Of a stretch of 64,000 bases of DNA, positions 25,291 to 38,500 are shown one piece after another (within the stretch, counting starts at the first letter, position 1; every line of letters begins with the position of its first letter). Where the stretch lies: positions 15,318,109 to 15,382,108 of the forward strand of contig NC_088325.1 in NCBI RefSeq assembly GCF_910592395.1, read 5' to 3'. Made by a program: the position numbers and the translations under genes. The notes below the pieces were generated by a model. It had not been told where the DNA came from. It saw nothing but the letters and a program-made list of their open reading frames with translations, and searched no databases. This DNA is from Lineus longissimus. Its lineage: Eukaryota > Nemertea > Pilidiophora > Heteronemertea > Lineidae.

Positions 25291-28200
25291 CCGGAGCAGT
25301 TATATTTACTTTAAGATGTGCTCCACCACGATATGCAGAGCGATGTAACTTGTATTCAAAATCAAATCAGGCGAAGAGATGTAATTAAATGTAATCTAAA
25401 ATGGGTGTGTGGGTGCATGCTTAGTGTAAGACGAAATCTGTACGCGGGTTAGTGAATACAGCGACGACAAGCTTGAGGCTTATTAGTTTTCCATATCAGC
25501 AAGCCACTGTTCTGGCTTCTCCGTTATCTGCAGCGTTGGGCAGTGGCGTCTATTCCGCCCAAAGCAACGAAAAGGAAAATTGGAAAATGTGAACCGTTAT
25601 ACCAAAAGCCCACATTTAAATCTACCAACGTTGCTAAGAATGCTTCTAAAAACCACTTTCTCGGCACTCAATAGGCTTCAAAACCATTTAGCTTCCAAGC
25701 AATTGAAACTACGATGGTGCCTACTTGAATTCCACTCTTCGAGGCGGTCCTAAATTGTTTTCGAGCAATTTTCAATAACCACTTTAAAAACATGCTGGGC
25801 CTCTGGTTTCAGCTACAAAAGGGGTATGCTCTCAACTGAATTAAAACGAAGATGGTCAACATAAGAAAAGTACTTTACCTGTACTTGAAGGCCGAGATGT
25901 CTGCTTGAAGAAGTTATTGTTTCATAAATGAAGCAGGAACTTTGACCTGATTCCTTTGCTGAGATAAGATACATTAGACCAAATGCCCATGGCATCCATT
26001 AGACCACACGCCTGAGGTGGTTTCCAATGTGAGGCTGGACAAGATGGCCGACTGTATTTTGCCCTTGGAGATGATGGATTAGAACAAAGCGAAGGTGACT
26101 CTTATCAGAATTATCAGAACTGATCGCAATTGTTTGCAGCAATAGCGAATGCACTGGCAAGAGTGTTTTTGACGTATTGACCTTGATTTTGGTTTGTTCC
26201 CAGGTTGAAATGCACTGAACAGTGTGTATTGTGTACATCTGTGCCAGGTTTCTACCAAGGCCTGTCTAAAACCAGGGGAACCAAGATGGCCAGCGGATTC
26301 GATGAACAGTCTTGCTGTCTATCATACATTTGAGGGAATGCACACCCACACTAAATTCCAATACACGTTCAAAAAGTTTAAATTTTTCGAAATCAATTTT
26401 CAAAAAGGTGACTCAATTATTATTGAAACACGTCTGAAACACGTCCCGTTACAGAGGGGCTACTTCCGCCTTCAAAGTGAAATTCCATTACAGCCTCAAT
26501 CTGAAGTACCGCAGCCTCGTTTTGACGAGCACTTATGGCGGCCAGCTTCCTCAATGACATTTCAATTGAGGCAAATGCATCGTGTTAAGTTTCAATCAAA
26601 TTCATTACGGTAGAATGCCGAGTTTAATTCTTGTGTTAGCCAATCTGATTCGATTCAATACTAGCTCCTGGGCCCCCACCTACCTCCTAACTTAGTTGCA
26701 ATTTGCACAAAAAGTCCACAGAATCGCGGAATTAATTCCCCGAGACAGATAGGTTAGAAAACGAATGAGAAGTAGCTAGAGATGAGAATCTGGTGATTAG
26801 GGTCTTTTTGAGAGCGTTCAAACTTCTAATTCTTATGTAATGAATTCGAATCGGCTGGTGATTCATCATTTAGAAATGTCTTAATCAGCATTCTTGGTGA
26901 TTTTTTCTGCTGATTTACGACGAGGTTTCTCTATGTGTTCTGTCACGTGCTGCTACACTGACTCCATGGTATACACATATGTATGTACATACGTCAACTC
27001 TTGGAAATATAGGTTTTGGAGCTTTTGAAGAACCTTTGAAGGGTTTTGCGGCCACATCCGACACAGATATGCACCCAGTCGAGGGTTTTCAGCAAAATGA
27101 AAAACCTCACATAAGAACCTCAAAGAATATTTTTTTCATTTTAGCGAAAACCCCTACGGGGTGCATATTTGAGTTGGGCGAAAACGCATCAACTGTTTTT
27201 GCAAAGCCTCGAAAACCCTTATTTCTAAGAGTGCGCTCACAACACCAAACGCCTCTCACTTTCCGTGGAACTCTTAGTCAACATCCTTACCGGCTGTAAG
27301 GCAAAGAACAGCTAAGCTCTCGCTCGATTGGCAAAACTGCAGCTCCGCATTGTACTGAAGTCTTAGATGCAAAAATACCACGCCTCGGAGTTTCAGAAAT
27401 GACCACGCGTGAAGATTCTAAACAATTTCTATCACATTCTCCGCACTCATTGACGAGCTCCGCAGATCCAAAATAGTTAAAAACGCGCCGTGACTGCACT
27501 TTACGACTCCTTGAGCAGCAAAACCAAGCCAGTCAGTGCTTGTTTGTTTCCAGGAAACAACAAGTCCGTGTTTCCATGACAACTGTTTGTAAACACACCT
27601 GCGGCAAAGTAACTTTAACCAGAGAGCCAATTTGGGAGAGTTTCGATATCTGAGCTAGACAGTTCGACTGCGTGAGAAGCTTTGGTACAGGATATTTACC
27701 AGTAGACTAGGTTCAAATTAGCGTTCTTGGATTTTATATTGGTTGATATACTGACCCCCACATTCATCACCTCCTATCTTCTAATCTGCTTTCAAACCCA
27801 GATGTATCTGGTGCAAGAAATTACAAGATTATTCTTTTTCAGGCACACCATTTCTTTAAAAATTGTCGGTTTCTTTCGCCATTTGCCTCGGGTTCGCTCA
27901 AGAGATGTTCTTGACAATCTCTCGTTAATCCCCAGGAATTTCCCTATCTGTTTGTCCAATATGGCCGCGGGGGGACGTGGGCATTGATTCCCAACCGTCA
28001 TTTGCAGCCGTATCTCCAGATTTACGACTCGGACTTAATCCATTGGTAACACGAGGTGACAAGGCTCCTTTTCCTGGACAGGAGGAGCCATCTTGTGCAT
28101 ACACCAATCCAGGTTCCGGTGAATCGATGTCTTGTCAGGCAAGTTTGCACCTGAACTGATTCGACTCAGATTGCCTTATTTGACGAGCATTTTCAAGGAA

Positions 28201-29695
28201 CAACCAACTTCCTCATCTCTTTGGGTCTTCTTTTTACATCAGTTCATCATGACTTTTGTCGCTATCGGGAAGTATACTCTCGTTTTATGATAGGTTGTTG
28301 ATGAAATGTTGGAAGAAACTGCCACCGAACGCCATTGTGCTCTGACGTTGGTGTTGGTCTTCAGTTTGACAGACCGGACACTGATCTCATTCCATTTACG
28401 CACCTGCCCTGCTCCGCTGCTGACAGTAAACGCTCAACTTTCAACGCAAACCGTTTCTGTATCTCAGGCAAGCTGGAAATAAACTGTATGTTTTCTCTCG
28501 CTACATCATTCGCAATGTTTCACCTGCCTGAAGTTGAAAAGTTTACAACTGCATCTCTATTTTAAAGCACAAACTTGGTTTTACAAACGGATGCAACATC
28601 AACTGTATTTCTAATGCTCCCTGGGGTGTTTTCAAACTCCAGGAGGACGTTTGCCTATGTTACTCAATGAATGTTACTCATGATCATCTCTGCCTGGAGA
28701 TTGGATTTGCCTGTCTGTTTTTCCTTTTTGATCAATTCTCCTGGTCGCCGTGAGTTCCAGGGTCCCCGTGAGTCACTCATCCAGGGTAGTGGATACCTCG
28801 TTCCTATGAGTCATTCTATAGTGTATCTGACATTATGGGGGAGAACTTAAGAACTGGGGACGCTGTATGTCGTCTGCTTTAAAGTTTGTCTGTTTGATAG
28901 CAATTTGATAACATTGTTTTCCATTTATATTGTCGTGTAAGACTTTGGTGACAGGAGTGACCACTTGCCTATTCTTCATGTGCCGCAGGATGATGAATAG
29001 GTCGTCATCTTCCAATTTTCTACCACTTGACAAACAGAATGACGCCAAAAATACCCAAATATTGCTTCTTAAGCTTGAAAAGGATATTAACTCCTACTGT
29101 TCGGAGTGGGCCACCGGGGTTTAGAAGACTTAATGTTTTCTCTGTGAACCGATGGAACTGCTTGAGTCATGCACGTCATAACATTGCCGTCTGCCACACT
29201 ACCACATTCAGTAACTACCTCCTGTCTGCGCCTGCTCGGGTACCTTAAAAGTATATTCTCAGGATATTGCCTTGGGACTCGAAGTTTAATCTTCACATCT
29301 GATACTCAAGAGAGTGTTAAATGGCATCGTTTTAATGCCACGTGCACGATTTCAATACCGATTGCCTCAAATGCGTAACTTTCACAGAAAAGACGATCGT
29401 CTGCTTCATAATGACACATTTCTCGCGTGATCTTGAATGGGTACGTCTGCCCCTTGGCGTGGAGCCTGGACGCTAACACCTTGTACAGGCCCAGTGTCCC
29501 GTCAGAAGAGACCCAATTTGATGCTGGCCATACTGGAAATAGAATTTGTCCATTTTTGGCCCCAGGTGATTCCTGAGATATTCACGTTGCTATTCGTGAT
29601 GAACTTTTCCATGGGAAAATGAAATATATCATTTGATGATTAGTCTCCGGAGAGGGATCTGCCTATTAACTGTCATGTTGCTTCTGCTCTTCAGC

Positions 29696-29740
29696 AGCAG
29701 ACGTCAAGAGCATATCGTCTGCTTCCCGAGACGTCTGCTG
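29696..29740. repeat. 11-bp inverted repeat built on the CGTCTGC word
   Basis: CAGCAGACGTC (29696-29706) and GACGTCTGCTG (29730-29740) are perfect inverted arms. A third, directly oriented TCGTCTGC sits between them at 29715-29722. Three copies of the CGTCTGC core thus fall within 45 bp. Confidence 0.85.
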
Positions 29741-32700
29741 AGTATTGCTACCCATTTCCTTTCCCAATCAAAATGGACTTGTTTCTCAACCAACATCGTG
29801 AGCAGCTTCAGAACATGGCTTTTAGAATGAAAATATCGTATTCATTAACCAGCTACCACAAGTTTGGTCACGGAAGATATCTGGGATCGTGTTTTGAAAT
29901 CAGATCCGCACAGAAGATCTTGAATAGATCGTATGACTGCATCGCGTGCGGCAGCTGAAGTTGACACATTATACCTAACAACCTGGTGTAAAGAAGGTAA
30001 ATGATGCCAAATAAACTGCAAGCCCCTCAACAACCCTTCTTTCTACCTTCAAATGTCTTATTTTGTCATTCAGACATATCCGAAAGCTAATGAGTACGGA
30101 TTGACTTAACGAAGGAAATCGCTTCAGCCTACTCGAAATTTCAGTCCTATTTCCCTAGAACCTGGAGGATTTATCCCTTGTCTATCTCCTCGAGAAAAGG
30201 ATCAAACCACATGTGGTCTTTGCTTGTCTTAGTTGTCAATGTCACGGTCATACCTCTCCTAGCTGCCTCGTCCAAGGTGGATCAGAGCACTTTCCCTGGT
30301 AGCTCAAGGCATTGAGTGTTGATGGGCCGCGCTCAAGGTTTCTCTTTACACTCAGAATGTCTGAAGTCCTTCCGAGAGGGAGAGACAAGCATGTGGGTAG
30401 GTGGCCAAGATGATGGTCAAACCACTTGACTGGTCCTCAAGGTGGCCCCAAGGTCCCCTTCAAGGAGCCCTGAACCACAAGTGCAAGTAAACTCAAGTAC
30501 CACCATTGCTCAATTTGCTGATTGGCCGTGCATTTCGATGAATTCTTTTGCCAATTATTTCTCAGAAGGTCTGTTGCCATTCGAAAGATGATACTATATT
30601 CCACACGATAGACAGACACCTGTGCGCTTCTTGTTAGAAATAACGAAAATAACATATGTCATGCTGTGATACACCAGAAGGATTTGTCGAACAAAAACGT
30701 CGTGACCAGTTCCAATGTGGCCGTGTCCACTCCCATTGTTGCCTAATCCACCCCACTCGTTCTCCGCCCCATTCATGTCCGAAGTTCAAATCTCTTGAGC
30801 TCCGGATTTCCCCGATCTAATCGGATTTGCTCCGCCCCAATTAACCTCGTCATTGACGCCGTCGATATAATCCTGGGATTTTCTCTATATCATTAAACGA
30901 GTGCGACACCAGAGGAAACCTTGTACACTGTTCCTAAGTTATTCTTTGTGTTTTTATTGATGTTTAGACCCAATGTGACACGACCCCGAGGAGTAGACAC
31001 ATGAGTGGACGAAAACGTGATGGAAAAGCATCGCAACATACCACAGCAACATCTCCTGAACGGAAGAAGATCTCCGCGGCTTGTTTGGGGAAACGCTGCT
31101 TCCTACTCGTCGATATCCTCATTGTGATCGCCGAGAATTCAGCACGAACGAGATATGGAGCTGAGAGGTCTGTTGGCTCGGCTCCAGCTTTCACTCTTCA
31201 CATTTTGGAGGGGCAGAACAAGAAACGGACACGAGATGATGAGTGCATCATGGCGGACAATCGCTTTCATGGCACCACAAAGCATGCATTGCTCTTATTA
31301 TAGCAATTTTTAATAATGCCATTAGGAATAAAGGAGATGCATCCACTATCTTCGCTGTTATAAGAGATTTTTAAAGAAAAACAAATTGGCTCTTTGATGA
31401 CGATGACTGGGTGACTGCGGACGTTTCGTGCTGTATCTAGCCCCCCTGATCCCGGACTCCGTGCATGTCAAGAGGAAGACCCCATCAAACGTGCCACCTT
31501 GGCCACTTTGACGGAAAAGACAATTAAGTGACGTTTATTGGAATCAAAATGCAATTCGAGTCACGTGTCATCCTTAGTGACTCAGTTGCATTGCAGCCCG
31601 GAGTCAATGACCAACTTGGAACTGATTGGCAGTGGATCGAACTTGTGTAAAGAGGTTTGCATTCATTAAGTGTTACATGTAAAATCCCGTGCATCCACTC
31701 ATGCAAAGGTCATCAAAACACCTAACTCTTTTTTGTATTGATGCATTTTGCAGTACTTGTCTGTCTTTCAGGAGTCTGAACTGTCCCAGTCGCAGCCGAA
31801 TCGGGTAAATGTCTGATGATATTCGGATGAAAACAGCCAGTAATTTTTGCGGTAATTCTGACTCGACTATCCATCGATTTCGATCCTTAATTCTCCTTGC
31901 GAACTACGCCACCCGGCGTATATTCCAGTGGGTTAGGTGAAAATCTTATGGGACAGGTTACATCAACCAACATCAGTTCCACCTCATTACCAAAACGATC
32001 GCCCGATGAACCCTCAAAATCCATCCAACCCACTCTCTATCAAACTCAAATCAGATTTAAACTCTACCTCGTCCTATTCAAAAGCAGCAAACCGAAAATA
32101 TCAAAAGTTGACAACCGGAAGCAGGTGAATCTAGCTCTGTAGACGACATGCATCTACCAATCAAAATCATTGTCACTGGATCATTTCATGGGTCATTGGT
32201 CTAAACATTTCGAAAGCTGGAACCGTGAGCGATTTCTAATGGCGGTAAGCGATTGTGACGCATTTGAATCACATGGAACGTCAGATCTAAACACACAGGC
32301 CGTAGATCTTGCATTTGGTCCAATTTCCACGACTGTGATTTCGGATTTGTCGGCCTCTTTATGGGGGAAGTTTGATTGCCACTGAAAGATACTAATGTTA
32401 TGAGATTACTGGATAAGTGGCTCGAGCTCCAAATATGCTAGTTCAATCAAAGCTGCTGTGAAACCTTCAAGCGCTGATGCAAAGGAAATGGTCTTGATCC
32501 CCACTCACGACAATGGCCCTCACTCATTCGAAACTCACGGCCCTCACACATTCGAAACTCTTCCACTGATAACCATCGCATTTCGGTGTATTGACACCTC
32601 CCTCTGCGGTAATCATATCATCAATACCAAAATGGCCGAAACTGCCGCTATTTTGACAGAAAGGGTGCTCTGGGAAAATGATCTGATGAGACGCAGGCGA

Positions 32701-33029
32701 CTGTTTGAATTCCTTGTCTAGCGTAGGCAATGTGGTGTCGAAGTAGACAATGAGGTTGCGGACACATACATGCTCCTAGATCAACCTACACAATGCACTG
32801 TGAGAAACCTGGACACGAGGTGCTATGATGATATCAACTTGTCACGAGTAGTGGTCAATAACAGTTAGAGAGTTTGTTATCAGATGAAACACACGCCACT
32901 GTCTGCCTCAGTCTCCCACAGACATAAGAGAGGCCAGGAGCACAGGCCTCATGCCGCCATGACGAAAATGGCAGAAGTAGCAAATTAGCACCAATTCCTC
33001 TCCATACCTGGTATCCTGTCATCCACTCT

Positions 33030-33720
33030 TCTTCAGCTCACGCTCCAGTGCACTGGTCAGTCCCTGAGTAGCAAACCGTCAACAGCCAGCTATGACAATG
33101 CACTTTGACCTGTCAGTTGTAGCGCAGCATATATGAAGGATGTTATTCTGTAAAGGTCCATTAATTCGATCTAAATCCTTGGATAGCCAGGTTGATCAGG
33201 TTGCAACGTCTACCTCAGAAAGTCTAAAATCCCAATCTCACAGTTAGGACTTCTGGGGCCTTGAGCGTTGTCAGTCTCTACGTTGCAGCAACCACTTAGC
33301 CATGCAGCCGACCCTGAATCTCAGGAAGATCTCTGAGTAGCGGACAGTCAGTCGGAGAATGAGCTTCGAGATGACAGTTGCAGCACAATTTCGTCCTCTC
33401 TCAGGAGCAATACAACACCAAGTTCCAGTGAGTTCGTCGGTCTTGGGATTTCAAAAGCTCGGGCAGCCAATTGTATCATGTATTTTCCTTTGTCAGATGC
33501 ATTCTGACCTGACGTGTGTTAGCATATTGTTACCAACTTCTCTCAGAAGTGATACCGTACCACGGTTAAGTACTTCGGTCTCTGGGGTCGCTGGGTTACA
33601 ATAGGTCGACAGCCAATTGTAGAATGTACTTGGAGTTGACAGTTGTATCATTGTCAGTTTATCTAAAGGGCTATAGACCACGGTCCAGTGGTTTGGTCAG
33701 TCTCGGGGTTAACAGCTGAA
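33030..33720 (+). repeat. Cluster of degraded tandem repeats
   Basis: A loose unit containing (T/C)GGTCAGTCTC.GGGT, then GACAGCCAATTGTA(G/T)AATGTA, then TGACAGTTG(T/C)A recurs near 33043-33125, 33278-33390, 33430-33480, 33570-33655 and 33690-33720. Copies are strongly diverged and spacing is irregular at about 120-200 bp. No coding frame runs across them. Confidence 0.5.
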
Positions 33721-34925
33721 ACCTACTGTCAATGTCATCTGAGGAATGGATCACGCTGTCCCTTGACGGATATTGGTGTCAGTCAACGGACCATGGCCAG
33801 TTCTTTTATCAGCACGATTTATCGTGGCAAGGTCCGGTACGATGGCTGAAAGATGCTCCACGCGTGGGCGACTCTTTGAGAGTCAAAACAAGGTGCCTGC
33901 GATGGCGAAATGATTCGAAGAAGTGTAGTACCCTGACTACATTTGATGAGTCGTGCACTGGCTACCAAATCCTTGAGTCCACACGAGCTTTGCATACTCT
34001 TTGACTCGTCATAGTCCTAGTGCCCTATAGACTCCTCATAAACTTTCAACGAATCGCCTCGATATTCAAAGGCAACCTAACGATCTCTCCCGCCTGCGGA
34101 GCTTGCCGCATATTGGGAGCTACCCTGAATCAACCCTTAGTTTCCAATAAACTCTATTGAATTAAAGCAAGGCATCACTTAGCTCACTACATAAAGACTC
34201 AACGGACTATTCCTCGCCGAGGTTTTCTTAGCCTGCTCATGCAAAAAGAAGAACCACTTTGTCAACTGGTTCGCTGCGTTCTTGGGCGTTTCAAGTAACT
34301 GTTATCTATGGCTTCCTGGAAACCTCAAGCTTTAACCCATCTTGAACTAGGAGCTCTGCAATTCCGCTACGCTGGGCAACTGGTCTTGTGTTGGTGTATG
34401 TTGGCGTTAGTGCTGGTCCTAAATGAAAGAATATGATACCGATATAGCATTAACACCATATGTGTAGGGTCCAGATGACCGAACAGTTTGTTGCCGAGAT
34501 GTTGGCAGAACACGCTTTTGTACAGAACATGATGCAAAACTGCAAACTGTGGGAAAATACAGATTGTATAGCGACTTCTGCAACTTTTCCTCTGAAAATA
34601 TGAGAAGACTCAACGGAACTAAGCAAGTCTAGAATCGCAGAAATCCCTTTACAAACTTTCAACAAATCTGACTCCCTACGAAAAGCTCGCTCGTTGAAAT
34701 TCAGTCAGCCGAAATCATTGTTCAGTGACTTCATGATAGCTTAACTGGTTCGTAATTGGAATCCTTATCAATTCTTTCTAACCTGTAATTGTCCTCTTGA
34801 AAGTTTTAATTTAATGTTCATCGACATCCGACACTCCAGGGCTGCATTTCTATCAAAATCACTAGAAACTTGACTCTTGAGTGTCGTGCACAGATTTTTA
34901 CGTCTTTTGGCGTTTTATGGCAATA

Positions 34926-34937
34926 TGCGCATGCGCA
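34926..34937. promoter_or_regulatory. NRF1-type palindromic site
   Basis: TGCGCATGCGCA is a perfect match to the NRF1 consensus YGCGCATGCGCR. A related TGCGCATGCGCG lies at 41086-41097, and TGCGCGTGCGCA at 63576-63587. Binding is inferred from the consensus only. Confidence 0.4.
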
Positions 34938-35990
34938 CTTATGAAGCTACGCGCGCTTTCGGTGCATTTTCATGAATCACAGTTTTGTTAATGTCTTCCT
35001 GATAGTTCCGTCTGCTTCAGGCTGCTGGTTGAGTTTTTGCTCGTTTTCAACACTTCAGTTCAAGAATACTCAAGAAATAGCTACTTAAAATTAGCCCTGC
35101 TGGCTGTTGTTGTCATTTCAACACTGAGGCGCAAAACGAACCCGAGGGAAAGGAAGAAGAGGTTCACACTATTCAATACCGTAGCAGTGGAGTCTGTGAA
35201 GGAAATGAGGCAAAACTCTTGCCGACTTTGACGTCAGTGAAGTCTCTTCTCCTTCTTCTAGATTTCCACCTGTTCATCCTTTCTGAGGTTGCGGACGGTC
35301 ATGGGTCCCTTTCTAATAGAAACAACGCCCGTTAACCGGGTTTAACAGATGCAAGGGAAGGTGTCACTTTCAAAAGATAGCATTGGTGGCCATTTCAGGA
35401 ATATAGCAAGCTGTTTTTGTGTTTTCATGTCCAGGGTCAATAGTCTTGGTTCCTGCGTCCACTGACTACGAGTAATATCAAGTTCGTGGGCTGTTTGATT
35501 AGAAATTACATACTTGGCCATTGCAGGGGATGTGGTCATTACATTTGCACCTGGTTCTGTCTTCTCGCCGACGATTCGGTTGGTGTCCCTCTTGGTCACC
35601 GCCGAGATGACGGTGATGCTGGGCCGAACTCTGTAGTCCACGTCGCGTGTTTGCTAAAAGGCAACCACGGAAATACTTGGGAATAGGTTGGCCGTTGGTG
35701 GCCTTTAAGGGTTGTGTAAGTGGCCGCCGTTAAGGGTGGATAACCTTACAGAAATCGTCAGCTAGTTCTACTCAATCGTCTTCCGTTTGCATGAATCGAG
35801 TGCTAATGATTGAATGCTGGCTGTACTTTATATGCTAGGAGCTTATCAAGGTTATACCGACTACATTTATCAGTTCATACGCCCAATTAGCCGTACTAAT
35901 TACGCGGTTCAATTTTACCATTAGCGATATTGACCTTGATATGTGCAGCATGTTAACTGCGGTAACAACCCTTCCGAAAATGAATCCCAA

Positions 35991-36004
35991 TTCACCATGG
36001 TGAA
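35991..36004. repeat. 14-bp perfect palindrome
   Basis: TTCACCATGGTGAA is a perfect palindrome at the left edge of the AT-rich repeat block. A related ACCATGGT follows at about 36015. Confidence 0.85.
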
Positions 36005-36020
36005 ATTATGATTTACCATG

Positions 36021-36255
36021 GTTCAAAATTCGAAAACATTTTCAAAGTCAAAAAAATTTTGGGACTGATGATGTTTCTTTATTTTGAGCAGAAAAAAAGG
36101 GGGAAAAATATTTGGACTTAAAGAATTTTTTCCATTTAAGTTCAAAATTCTGAAAAAATTTTAAAGTCCAAAAATGATCATGTCTCTTCATTTTGAGCAG
36201 AAAAAAAATAAAGTGAAAAAATATTATTTTCCGAATTTGAACTTTAAATGAAACA
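36021..36255 (+). repeat. AT-rich ~119-bp tandem pair (dispersed family)
   Basis: Two direct copies begin GTTCAAAATTC at 36021 and 36140. Both contain ATTTTGAGCAGAAAAAAA and a following AAAAATATT. The right end (GAATTTGAACTTTAAATG, about 36234) is roughly the reverse complement of CATTTAAGTTCAAAATTC at 36133, so the block also has inverted structure. A related copy in the opposite orientation lies at the right end of the window. Confidence 0.7.
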
Positions 36256-37940
36256 TGAAAAAAATAAATATTGAAATCTGACATGGATCGAAACCGCGCT
36301 TTCCTCGTTATCAAAGATTAATTAAGCGAAATCTCGGAGCATTTCCGTGTCTTCCCGCGAACAGCTGACTGTATTGCACATTGCCAACCAAATGGCATGG
36401 CAGACGATCAAAGCACAATGGAACATCAATTCCAGCGTTACGATGTCGTTGCCCTGAGTTACTCGGAGAAAGCCAGCATTCTACATATTCGGCACTTTCC
36501 CTGAAGGCATTGTTTCTTATTTAGAGCCGAAGTCACAAAACATTTGTCTGGATCTGTTCTAAAGATGGAAACATGCTTGACATGACCAAAGGCACTTTCC
36601 TTAAGACGTTGTCACTTTCTTAAGAAAAGCCCAAATAGCAATTGCAAAATGGACTATCTTCGATGGAAATCTACAACATTTCAATTAGCGTAAAATGAGT
36701 AAAGATTCCGAGGATTCTTCACATCAAAAGCAGCGGTTGAGGGGCACTTTGTCGCTGACATCCTCATTAGCATACTATTAGATCCGCCATGACTCAATTT
36801 AGTAAAAGTTTTTTACCCTCGCATTGCATTGTGGATGCTGCTCATTTACGCGGGAGTCCTTCAGAAAAAACCGCAGGAGTTGTAATTAGATTGATGCTGG
36901 AAAAGCAAGATAAGGAGGTCGCGTATGCTAATAAACACACAATGCAGGGATAAATTGAGGTTAAGAGGAAGACGCCATCATTCAACTTGACCTTTAAGTG
37001 CAAAAAGGTCAGACCAATCAACACGATGCGTCGTAAAAAGCAACTCGATTTATCAACAATTCGCGAGCGATCACGTGACGCAAATAAATCGGTCGCTCAT
37101 AAAAACATGACCGGTCTGATAGCTGCCACCTGCAGCCGACAGGGAGTCGTAAGGTAATAGTTTCATTGAAACCGAAGTATGACAACAGATTTATCAAGGT
37201 GGAAAAACTGGTGTTGCACTAAAAAGCGGGAGATATTCTTGCATTGTTTTTAGCCTGTGGAGTACTATGATTGGGGTCGATTGCAGTCAATGTTACTGGC
37301 GTTTGTGTTACGGCAGGGTTGGACTGCACTTGGGTTGATATCTTGGCATCCCCTCACATAACTGATCAACCTCCCCTTGTCGGGGCTTTTCTTAACGGAT
37401 CTAGACCACAGCATTGATTCTCATGCCTTGGGACTTTTCATCAATCTCTTGAAACATAATACCCAAACCTGAAGGAATCCATCACCAATGCCTGAAAAAA
37501 GGAAAGTAGCATGCCTACAAAATGTTACAACCCAGGTTATTACGTGCCAATCCAAGCCCCAGGCAAAGCCCGGGACTTTCTCCAAATCTCCTGGATCCGA
37601 CACACCGTCAGGAAATCAATGCCTCCTGATCCTGGAAAGTGTTCAAAGGAACACGTTACAAAATTCGCAACAGTCTCTCTTTTTGAACCGAACACCACGT
37701 CGACCCTGGACGCCGAGATAACGTCTAGCGAACGCAGGTCCATTTTCACTCAGGAGTTTGATGATATCCATTGATACCTTGGCCGAAGATCTAAATGATC
37801 GTCTCCTGTTACGGGGTACTTGGTGGTTTGATATGCTCGGTTGAGTTCTTGGTGTACCAGTGGAGATATGCTCCATTCATGCGAGGTGTACCATGGCTGG
37901 AATGGTTGGTTTACGACCTACCTTCGAAACTGAACACTGA

Positions 37941-38500
37941 ATGAACGACGAGCATGCAACCCGGCCAAATGCACATAGGCTGTTAATCCTCACACACTGG
38001 AAATCGATTGCACGGCGGAATGCATGCAGGCTTAGAATGCACACACGCCATGAATGCACATACTTAGGAAATTCGAATGCACGGCACTATGATGAACAGA
38101 TTACATGCAGGCTTAGAATACACACACGCTATGAATGCACACACTCAGAAAATTCGAATGCACGGCACTATGATGAGCAGATTACATGCAGGCCAAGAAT
38201 GCACACACGCTATGATTGCACACACTCAGGAAACTCGAATGCACGGCACTATGATGAGCAGATTACATGCAGGCTTAGAATACACACACGCTATGAATGC
38301 ACACACTCAGGAAACTCAAATGCACGGCACTATGATGAACAGATTACATGCAGGCCTAGAATGCACACACGCTATGAATGCACACACTCAGGAAACTCGA
38401 ATGCATGGCACTTTGATGGACATCGCCCTGCAATCCGAATGCACTCAGAACCGTACAATGATGCACACCCATTTCCACACACAGCCCAAAAGTCCTGACG
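37941..38500 (+). repeat. 81-bp minisatellite, open in two reading frames
   Basis: Tandem array with an 81-bp period. The word ACGGCACTATGATGA recurs at 38081, 38162, 38243 and 38324, with a mutated copy at 38405, and degenerate copies flank both sides. Each unit holds two internal GAATGCACACAC-like sub-repeats. Because 81 is 27 codons, the frame repeats with the DNA. One frame (37941-38498) stays open for 185 codons with a unit containing C-x4-H-x4-C-x-H. A second frame (38077-38508) is open for 143 codons. No start context, intron or neighbour supports translation, so it is annotated as a repeat. Confidence 0.92.

Larger units (their letters stand above)
22981..37940. other. Non-coding stretch between the two tandem arrays
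   Basis: No gene recognised. It holds the degraded duplications near 24.9, 33.0-33.7 and 36.0 kb, the 29.7-kb inverted repeat and scattered CGGCCAT and CGTCTGC words. The remainder appears unstructured. Confidence 0.55.

Noticed and set aside
26224-26613. 129-codon plus-strand open frame
   Set aside because: No recognisable domain and no start or splice support; composition is like its surroundings.
30440-30475. GGTCCCCTTCAAGG resembling the miR-133 seed region
   Set aside because: The match stops after the seed-like core and no hairpin with the correct arm geometry forms.
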